Shown piece after piece: positions 1-6,554 of a DNA stretch of 7,843 nt. The DNA comes from Acidobacteriota bacterium (lineage in GTDB: Bacteria; Acidobacteriota; Terriglobia; Versatilivoradales; Versatilivoraceae), in the NCBI GenBank assembly GCA_028875135.1, contig JAPPFQ010000156.1, forward strand, positions 1 through 7,843, given 5' to 3'. Position numbers and translations under genes: made by a program. Below the pieces are notes generated by a model. The model worked only from the letters and a program-made list of their open reading frames with translations, searched no databases and was not told the origin of the DNA. Position 1 is the first letter of the stretch, and each line of letters starts with the position of its first letter.

Positions 1-133
1 CCTCGGCCGCCCGGTCTCCGGGGTTGACGTCGGGGTGGTATTTTCGAGCCAGTTTTCGGTAGGACTTTCTGATGTCGTCGAGCGAGGCTCGCCGGTCCAC
101 TCCCAGAGTCTTGTAGAAATCCTGTCGGTTCAT
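1..133 (-). CDS. dnaJ: DnaJ co-chaperone, N-terminal J-domain fragment (runs off the left edge)
   Basis: This is the beginning of a J-domain protein; only the first 44 codons lie in the window. The visible residues start MNRQDFYKTLGV and continue through the basic helix II (IRKSYRKLARKY) to the invariant HPD tripeptide at residues 33-35, followed by VNPGD. The HPD loop is the part of DnaJ that contacts the DnaK ATPase domain and stimulates ATP hydrolysis. The ATG at 131-133 is the natural start because it places the J domain at the very N-terminus, as in classical DnaJ. No clear Shine-Dalgarno sequence precedes it. It lies 144 bp downstream of dnaK on the same strand, the usual dnaK-dnaJ order. 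The Gly/Phe region, zinc-finger repeats and C-terminal domains are outside the window, so a shorter CbpA-type J protein cannot be excluded, although the position next to dnaK favours DnaJ. Confidence 0.9.
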   Translation of the reverse strand, partial: MNRQDFYKTLGVDRRASLDDIRKSYRKLARKYHPDVNPGDRAAE

Positions 134-277
134 TGCAGGTCTCGCGGGAGGCGGAACCGGCTTCGGTCCTCGCCTCGGCCGCGACGGCTGCGGATACCCG
201 TCGCCAACCCCGCCGGGAATGCAACCGGCGGGCGGGGCCGGATAGGGATGGTCTCCGACGGGCACCCGCGGCGGTTC
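134..277 (-). other. dnaK-dnaJ spacer with a GC-rich hairpin
   Basis: This 144-bp spacer separates dnaK from dnaJ. It contains a perfect 8-bp inverted repeat, CCCGCCGG (209-216) and CCGGCGGG (225-232), around an 8-base loop. No T-run follows the stem in the direction of transcription, so it is not a convincing intrinsic terminator. It may act as an mRNA stability or partial-attenuation element between the chaperone genes, which is inference. No additional small gene is supported here. Confidence 0.45.
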
Positions 278-2188
<1,911 letters not shown>

Positions 2189-2197
2189 GGTCTGAGA

Positions 2198-2205
2198 CCC
2201 TCCTC
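2198..2205 (-). promoter_or_regulatory. Ribosome-binding site of dnaK
   Basis: Read on the minus strand this is GAGGAGGG, a strong Shine-Dalgarno match. It ends nine bases before the dnaK ATG and fixes that start codon. Confidence 0.85.
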
Positions 2206-2235
2206 AATGATAGTTTTAAAATCAGTAACTTAGGG

Positions 2236-2261
2236 CGCTTGCGCGACGCTGTTTGCAAGCG
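2236..2261 (-). promoter_or_regulatory. Inverted repeat at the dnaK transcription start (possible operator or 5' UTR hairpin)
   Basis: Two perfect 7-bp arms, CGCTTGC (2236-2242) and GCAAGCG (2255-2261), flank a 12-base centre. The repeat begins about where transcription from the TTGACA/TATATT promoter should start, so it would occupy roughly +1 to +26. That position suits a repressor operator or a hairpin at the 5' end of the mRNA. It does not match CIRCE (TTAGCACTC-N9-GAGTGCTAA). It shares only CTTG…CAAG with the HAIR consensus and has a longer spacer, so the cognate regulator, if any, is unknown. Confidence 0.5.
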
Positions 2262-2266
2262 GACAG

Positions 2267-2295
2267 AATATAATATCTGAGTGTCTGCCTGTCAA
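2267..2295 (-). promoter_or_regulatory. Sigma70-type promoter of dnaK
   Basis: On the minus strand a consensus -35 box TTGACA (2290-2295) is separated by exactly 17 bp from a -10 box TATATT (2267-2272), one base from consensus. The start of transcription should fall near 2260, giving a dnaK leader of about 72 nt. A heat-shock sigma32-type promoter (CTTGAA…CCCCAT-like) was not seen, so heat induction, if present, would have to act through a repressor or through the leader RNA. Confidence 0.75.
2269..2274 (+). promoter_or_regulatory. Possible plus-strand -10 box (TATAAT) for the penicillin-binding protein gene
   Basis: The plus strand reads a perfect TATAAT here, overlapping the -10 box of dnaK on the other strand. 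No good -35 box lies 16-18 bp upstream (about 2246-2251 reads ACGCTG), and the next gene starts about 200 bp further on. It may be only the by-product of the AT-rich dnaK -10 region. I list it because no better promoter was visible for the divergent gene. Confidence 0.25.
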
Positions 2296-2475
2296 ATAAC
2301 CATTAGTCGCAAGCCATTACATCCGGTAAACAGGCTCCCGAAACACCTGCTAGGACATCTCGAACCGGGCCTTTCCCTGCGGAACCTCCATCGGAGATGG
2401 TAATCTTATTTCCGAGACACCTCTCCAGGGTCTGTCGTCATTCGGCGTTGTCTTGCCTGGAATCTCCAAGTTCCG

Positions 2476-4368
2476 ATGCCGCTTCCAGTCTCCCTTTCCT
2501 TCCGTTTCCGGGACCATCGAGTTTTTGGTCACCTGATCTTTGCCTTTCTGTTGTTTCTGTCGATTGCAATCGGCGCGGTCAGCGGGTTGCTGATCGTCTA
2601 CAAGAGCGATCTGCCTCGAGTCCAGGAACTCCAGGACTTCCGTCCCAATGTCATCACTGAACTCTACTCGGACGATGGAAGGACCGTTGGGTCCTTCGCA
2701 CTGGAGCGCCGGGTGGTCATCAGCTACGAAGACATTCCCGAACTGCTTCGCGATGCCCTCATCGCTACCGAAGACAAGAACTTCGAGAGGCATTGGGGAG
2801 TGGATGTGACCGGCGTGGCTCGGGCCGTGGTCAAGGCGGCCATGGGAGGTGGAAGAATCCGGGGCACCAGCACCATTACACAGCAACTGAGCCGGCTCTG
2901 TTTCCTGACGGCCGAAAAGAGCTTCAAGCGAAAGTTCCAGGAATTTCTGTTCTCCATTCAGATTGAACGCTTCTATACCAAGGCGCAGATACTGACGCTC
3001 TATTGCAACCAGGTGCCGCTCGGGCACCGCACCTACGGGTTCGAGGCGGCGGCTCAATTCTATTTCAGCGAGAGACTGAAGGATTTGAGTCTGGACCGGA
3101 TTGCCGTATTGGCCGCGCTTCCCGCAATCGCCCACCTCGGGTCTCCCATGCAGATGGAAGACCGGGTAACGGTCCGCCGCAACTACGTGCTGCGACGAAT
3201 GGTGGCCGAGGGGAAGATCGACCGGGAAGAGGCGGAGGCAGCCAGCCATAAGCCGCTGGGACTGCGCATCGGCTCCCGGGAAAGCGAACTGGCCCCCTAC
3301 TTTGCCGAGGAGGTTCGAAAATACCTGGCGGAGACCTACGGATTCCGGACTGTCAGGGAGAGAGGCCTGAGGGCCTATACCACTCTCAATCTGGAAATGC
3401 AGGCAGCCGCCCTCGAGGCTTTGACCCGCGGCTTGGAGGCTTACGATCGGAGGCACGGCTGGAGAGGCCAAAGCCAGAGGCCGAAGGTGCAGGGTGCTCT
3501 GGTTGCCATCGACAACGCCAGCGGAGAGATCAAGGCCATGGTGGGCGGGCGTGATTTCGGAAGGAGCAAGTTCAATCGCGCCACCCAGGCCTACCGCCAA
3601 CCCGGTTCAGCCTTCAAGCCTTTTGTCTACACGCTCGCGTTGGAAGAGGGAATGACGCCGGAAGACCTGGTTGAGGATGCCCCCATCAGTTTTCCCGGTA
3701 GCGATGGAACCTGGAGCCCCCGGAATTACGATGGGAAGTTCGAGGGCCCGATTACCTTGAGGCGAGCATTTGCCCGCTCCCGCAACGTTCCCGCAGTCAG
3801 GTTGGCCAACCGATTCGGCATTGAACAGGTCCTCCGGTCCGCCCGGCGATTCGGCATCGCCAGTCCCGGTCTGGCTCCCTATTTGCCGGTGGCGCTGGGC
3901 GCCGCCGAGGTGACCCTGCTTGAGATGACGTCGGCTTACAGTGCCTACGGAAACGACGGGGTTCGGGTGAAACCCCGTTACCTGAGGAAGGTGACCGACT
4001 ACGAAGGGGCAACCCAGGAGGAGCAACTGATCGAGGTGAGCGATGTGGTTTCCAGAGAGACGGCCAGAACCATGCTGGCCTTGCTGCAGAGCGTGGTCGA
4101 GGAGGGAACGGCCCGCCGGGCCCGTGTCCTCGATCGCGCGGTCGCGGGAAAGACGGGGACAACCAATGATTACACCGACGCCTGGTTCATCGGTCTCACT
4201 CCCGGCCTCACCTGCGGCGTCTGGGTGGGTTTCGATCAGAAGCGATCGCTGGGCGGAGGAGAAACGGGAGGCAGGGCAGCCCTGCCCATCTGGATCGAAT
4301 TCATGCGCCAGGTGACCCGGAAAAAGGCCGCCGAAGAGTTTCCTCCTCCGATCGTTCCCGACACTTGA
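2476..4368 (+). CDS. Class A penicillin-binding protein (bifunctional GT51 glycosyltransferase / transpeptidase, PBP1A family)
   Basis: It polymerises lipid II into glycan strands and cross-links the stem peptides, anchored in the inner membrane and facing the periplasm. A short cytoplasmic tail precedes one membrane helix (about residues 18-41). The GT51 domain has the catalytic motif E99-D-x-x-F-x-x-H-x-G108, the GTSTITQQL motif (130-138) and RKxxE ending at E156. The transpeptidase domain has the nucleophile motif S378-A-F-K381, S435-R-N437 and K559-T-G-T562. At 630 aa it is compact beside E. coli PBP1A (about 850 aa), with little room for the extra inserted domain of that protein. Oddities: the residue after GTSTITQQLSR is Leu where Asn is usual, and the motif around Y176-C-N178 has Thr174 where Glu is usual. 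ATG 2476 is the only ordinary start before the membrane helix; the frame is open back to a stop at 2401 and no clear Shine-Dalgarno sequence is present. The stop lies 10 bp from that of the convergent Nudix gene. Confidence 0.95.
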   Translation: MPLPVSLSFRFRDHRVFGHLIFAFLLFLSIAIGAVSGLLIVYKSDLPRVQELQDFRPNVITELYSDDGRTVGSFALERRVVISYEDIPELLRDALIATEDKNFERHWGVDVTGVARAVVKAAMGGGRIRGTSTITQQLSRLCFLTAEKSFKRKFQEFLFSIQIERFYTKAQILTLYCNQVPLGHRTYGFEAAAQFYFSERLKDLSLDRIAVLAALPAIAHLGSPMQMEDRVTVRRNYVLRRMVAEGKIDREEAEAASHKPLGLRIGSRESELAPYFAEEVRKYLAETYGFRTVRERGLRAYTTLNLEMQAAALEALTRGLEAYDRRHGWRGQSQRPKVQGALVAIDNASGEIKAMVGGRDFGRSKFNRATQAYRQPGSAFKPFVYTLALEEGMTPEDLVEDAPISFPGSDGTWSPRNYDGKFEGPITLRRAFARSRNVPAVRLANRFGIEQVLRSARRFGIASPGLAPYLPVALGAAEVTLLEMTSAYSAYGNDGVRVKPRYLRKVTDYEGATQEEQLIEVSDVVSRETARTMLALLQSVVEEGTARRARVLDRAVAGKTGTTNDYTDAWFIGLTPGLTCGVWVGFDQKRSLGGGETGGRAALPIWIEFMRQVTRKKAAEEFPPPIVPDT

Positions 4369-4378
4369 CCCGCATTGC

Positions 4379-4888
4379 TCACCGGGAGTTTGTGGGATTC
4401 GAGGCTTCATCCGTTCCGGTGGTGCCTTCAAACACCTCGCGAATGACCTGCGCCGTTCCTTCGGTCACGTCCCACTGGGAAAGCTCGGAAATTTCCACGA
4501 ACCGGACTTCGCTGACATCGCTGGCGGGCCGCGGCGAACCGCCAACGATCCGGCAGACGTAGTCCACGATCACGTAGTGGTATTCGATCTCGCCCCGCTT
4601 GTCTCTCAGGAGATGCTCCACCACCTTGCCGACTCTCAATGGACGGACCGCCAGGCAGGTTTCCTCCCGGGTTTCCCGGACGACGGCGGCTTCCAGGGTC
4701 TCTCCGAGACGCAAGCGCCCCCCGGGAACCGACCATTTTCCCAGGGACGGGGCCTTGCCCCTCCGCACCAGGAGTATCTGGCTTCCCCGGTAGATCAGCG
4801 CGCCGACCGCACAGATTGGAGCCGACGGATAACGCCGGGATGCGGAGGCGTCGGTTCCGGGGTTGTTGCCGGACTTGTCGATTGCCAC
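4379..4888 (-). CDS. Nudix hydrolase (MutT-like)
   Basis: A 169-aa protein of the Nudix superfamily, which hydrolyses nucleoside diphosphates linked to another group using a divalent metal ion. The substrate cannot be told from sequence. The Nudix box runs from G57 to L79: G57-x5-E63-x7-R71-E72-T73-R74-E75-E76-T77-C78-L79. The metal-binding glutamates E72, E75 and E76 are intact, but the usual glycine near the end is Cys78 and the hydrophobic position 73 is Thr. KWSVPGG (51-57) precedes it, as in many ADP-sugar or MutT-type members. The first 22 residues are polar and probably disordered. The start is GTG at 4886-4888, chosen because AGGAGG lies nine bases upstream. The gene begins 18 bp after the AtoE-family transporter stop, so the two are probably co-transcribed. 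Its 3' end faces the penicillin-binding protein gene across 10 bp with no room for a terminator. Confidence 0.93.
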   Translation of the reverse strand: MAIDKSGNNPGTDASASRRYPSAPICAVGALIYRGSQILLVRRGKAPSLGKWSVPGGRLRLGETLEAAVVRETREETCLAVRPLRVGKVVEHLLRDKRGEIEYHYVIVDYVCRIVGGSPRPASDVSEVRFVEISELSQWDVTEGTAQVIREVFEGTTGTDEASNPTNSR

Positions 4889-4894
4889 CGGGCG

Positions 4895-4906
4895 CCCCCT
4901 CCTCCC
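4895..4906 (-). promoter_or_regulatory. Ribosome-binding site of the Nudix gene, abutting the transporter stop codon
   Basis: On the minus strand a purine run containing AGGAGG (4898-4903) begins immediately after the TGA stop of the transporter gene (4907-4909) and ends a few bases before the GTG start at 4888. It decides the GTG start and suggests translational coupling. Confidence 0.8.
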
Positions 4907-6259
4907 TCAGAGAAAGAACCACAAGGCCAGGCTGACCAGGCTGAAGTAGAAACAAAAAATAACGATCCCGTACCCCAGGATCTCGCGAAACTCCAGTCCG
5001 GTGGCGGTGATGAGGGGTAGTGCCCAGAAGGGGTGGAGCAGGTTGGTGGCCATGTCGCCCCAGGCGTAGGCAAGAACCACCTGGTTGATGGGAACGCCCA
5101 GGTTTTCGGCGGCCGCCACCAGGTAGGGAGCCTCTATGGCCCACTTGGACCCGCCGGAAGGCACGAAGTAATTCACGATGCCCGAATACCAGTAGACCAG
5201 CAGAGGCAGTGTCCTGGCCGAGGCAATCGAGACGAAGGCGTTCCCCAGGATCTCGGAGAGTCCGGTGCCCTTGATGATGCCGAACATTCCCGCATAGAAG
5301 GGGAACTGCAGAATGATCCCGTGGACGAAGCTGACGGCCTCCTTTGCCGAGCGACCCACCGAGTCGGGGCTGGGATGGAGCGCGATTCCCAGGAACAGCA
5401 GCAGGAAATTGATGCTGTTGAAGGTCACCTGGAGCTGGTTGTCCAGCCATGTCGTCACCACCCAGGCGAGTCCGCAGGCCCCCAGCAGCCCGTTCAGCCA
5501 ATAGCCGCGGTCCAGGACGGAAGCCAGGGAGGGCCGCTTCCCGCTGACCGCGGCGGTGGGCCTTGGGGACTTGTCGTCCCCCAGGCCGGCACGCTGGGCA
5601 AGCGCTTGCTGGGGGGATAGCGGTGTCCAGCGCGCCAACTGCCAGACCAGGAAAGTCAGGCTGATCAGGACCGCCACCGTCAAGAGCAGGTTGAAGGGGT
5701 GAAAAATCGTCAGTTCGGTGGGAATCAAGCCGATCTCACCCTCCAGGATGTGTCCCGGAGTTGCGACTAGAAGCGGTGCGGAGGCCGAAAGGCCCGCGTG
5801 CCAGGTGCACCCCAGGCCCAGGTAGGCTACGGCAACGATCAGCCGCAGGTCGAGTTGAGGGACTTTCCGGGCGAACAGGCGGGCCAGGACGGCTCCACCC
5901 ACGATTCCCAACGCCCAGTTGATCCAGCTCAGGGCCATGGAGAGCACTGCCAGACCGGCGATGGCGTTCCTGGGGGTGTGAAAGAGCGAGGTCAGCAGGT
6001 CCAGCAGGCGCTTGACGAGTGGAGAGGAGGCCACCAGGTAGCCGGCCACCAGCATCAGGCACATCAGCATGCCAAACACGACCAGGACCCAGAACCCGTC
6101 CCCCCAGTACCTGATGCAGTCCACCAGGGAGGCCCCGCCCACGAGCCAGCCTGCCAGAAAGATTATCAAGGTAAGTCCGGCGGCAATCGAGAATGCGCTG
6201 GGCATCCACCGCTCGCTCCATCGGGTGAGCCATAGGGAGACTTGAAGGACTCTCTGCAT
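4907..6259 (-). CDS. atoE: Short-chain fatty acid transporter, AtoE family
   Basis: A 450-aa polytopic inner-membrane protein of the SCFA transporter (AtoE) family, which is associated with uptake of short-chain carboxylates such as acetoacetate or butyrate. Family hallmarks are RWMPSAF at residues 17-23, PFYAGMFGIIKGTGL (320-334), NYFVPSGGSKWAIEAPYL (363-380) and GDMATNLLHPFWALPL (401-416). Many hydrophobic segments span the chain, with one hydrophilic loop at about 210-250. The frame is open further upstream to 6424, but I chose ATG 6257-6259. It gives the family length (E. coli AtoE is about 440 aa) and an N-terminus MQRV…RWSERWMPSAF like relatives. The 55 extra residues are Arg/Gly-rich and are encoded by intergenic repeat sequence. 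The upstream Shine-Dalgarno sequence is weak. A Nudix gene follows at 18 bp. No CoA-transferase or thiolase genes are nearby, so the substrate in this organism is uncertain. Confidence 0.92.
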   Translation of the reverse strand: MQRVLQVSLWLTRWSERWMPSAFSIAAGLTLIIFLAGWLVGGASLVDCIRYWGDGFWVLVVFGMLMCLMLVAGYLVASSPLVKRLLDLLTSLFHTPRNAIAGLAVLSMALSWINWALGIVGGAVLARLFARKVPQLDLRLIVAVAYLGLGCTWHAGLSASAPLLVATPGHILEGEIGLIPTELTIFHPFNLLLTVAVLISLTFLVWQLARWTPLSPQQALAQRAGLGDDKSPRPTAAVSGKRPSLASVLDRGYWLNGLLGACGLAWVVTTWLDNQLQVTFNSINFLLLFLGIALHPSPDSVGRSAKEAVSFVHGIILQFPFYAGMFGIIKGTGLSEILGNAFVSIASARTLPLLVYWYSGIVNYFVPSGGSKWAIEAPYLVAAAENLGVPINQVVLAYAWGDMATNLLHPFWALPLITATGLEFREILGYGIVIFCFYFSLVSLALWFFL

Positions 6260-6373
6260 GGAATCTCGTGAACCTGTCAGTCGGCCTACATGTAAGAAAC
6301 GCCGCAACTCAAGCAGCCGCAGCTTGTGGAACCCGTTTGAACCGCCCTGTCCCACGGTCCAGAGCCGAGCCTT

Positions 6374-6396
6374 GCCCCCCACCGCATCAGCCTTCG
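6374..6396. repeat. Direct repeat copy 1 (23 bp, partial copy of the element's left end)
   Basis: Reads GCCCCCCACCGC followed by ATCAGCCTTCG. It matches 6416-6438 at 22 of 23 positions, the only difference being C against A in the middle, at a distance of 42 bp. It lacks the GACTG that precedes the C-run in copy 2, so it looks like a truncated copy of the left end. Confidence 0.85.
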
Positions 6397-6410
6397 TTTG
6401 AGAGGTCGGC

Positions 6411-6500
6411 GACTGGCCCCCCACCGAATCAGCCTTCGCCTGCGGCTCGGCTGCGAGACAAGGGCGAAGCCCGCCGTCGAGCCGGAGGGGGGTCCCAGTC
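6411..6500. repeat. Compact element with terminal inverted repeats and nested inverted repeats (contains direct repeat copy 2, 6416-6438)
   Basis: The ends form a near-perfect inverted repeat: GACTGGCCCCCC (6411-6422) against GGGGGGTCCCAGTC (6487-6500). They give 12 paired positions with a 2-base bulge, extended after one mismatch by CCG (6424-6426) with CGG (6483-6485). Inside lies a second perfect inverted repeat, CTTCGCC (6434-6440) with GGCGAAG (6463-6469). A third, CGGCTCG (6443-6449) with CGAGCCG (6478-6484), crosses it in pseudoknot-like order. No open reading frame of note and no adjacent target-site duplication were seen. It resembles a small intergenic repeat, a MITE-like element or a structured RNA. 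On the minus strand it begins about 55 bases after the flippase stop and might also serve as a 3' end structure. Confidence 0.6.
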
Positions 6501-6554
6501 TCCGAGGTTCGTAAGAGGCCCCGGGTTCACCCTCGTATGGTCCGCGTCGTCCAA

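Larger units (their letters stand above)
2189..2475. other. Divergent intergenic region between dnaK and the penicillin-binding protein gene
   Basis: These 287 bp hold the dnaK leader, promoter and inverted repeat in the dnaK-proximal third. The remaining part, 2296-2475, shows no convincing gene. A small 5-bp hairpin, CCATC (2388-2392) and GATGG (2396-2400), is visible but has no clear role. No strong promoter or Shine-Dalgarno sequence was found next to the divergent gene. Confidence 0.6.
6260..6554. other. Spacer between the flippase and the AtoE-family gene, carrying repeats
   Basis: This 295-bp spacer is C-rich on the plus strand and holds the repeat element at 6411-6500 and the partial copy at 6374-6396. 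The segment 6260-6373 next to the transporter should contain its promoter, but I saw no convincing -35/-10 pair. A short inverted repeat, CAAGC (6310-6314) and GCTTG (6322-6326), is present. Short open frames here encode Arg-rich strings that repeat with the DNA and are not credible genes. Confidence 0.6.

Noticed and set aside
2189..2340. Possible CIRCE (HrcA) operator or sigma32 promoter upstream of dnaK
   Set aside because: No TTAGCACTC-N9-GAGTGCTAA-like repeat and no CTTGAA/CCCCAT-type boxes were found; the visible signals are sigma70-type.
2397..2660. Plus-strand frame of 87 codons at the start of the penicillin-binding protein gene
   Set aside because: Overlaps the membrane anchor and early GT51 coding sequence in another frame; low-complexity Ser/Pro/Leu composition with no supporting signals.
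2350..3600. Minus-strand open frame of 416 codons opposite the penicillin-binding protein gene
   Set aside because: No recognisable domain or consistent protein-like character. It is explained by codon bias of the GT51/transpeptidase gene on the other strand.
3607..4431. Minus-strand open frame of 274 codons overlapping the PBP 3' half and the Nudix 3' end
   Set aside because: Shadow of two convergent genes with clear catalytic motifs; no family resemblance seen.
4428..5501. Minus-strand frame of 357 codons spanning the Nudix gene and part of the AtoE-family gene
   Set aside because: Out of frame with both genes; its Arg/Gly/Pro-rich translation is typical of a shifted frame in GC-rich DNA.
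6374..6438. CRISPR-like array
   Set aside because: Only two 23-bp copies with one mismatch and a 19-bp gap. There are no further units and no cas genes.
6411..6500. Insertion sequence with flanking target-site duplication
   Set aside because: There are terminal inverted repeats but no transposase. The only shared flanking word (GAGGT at 6402-6406 and 6504-6508) does not abut the ends, so a true insertion event is not demonstrated.
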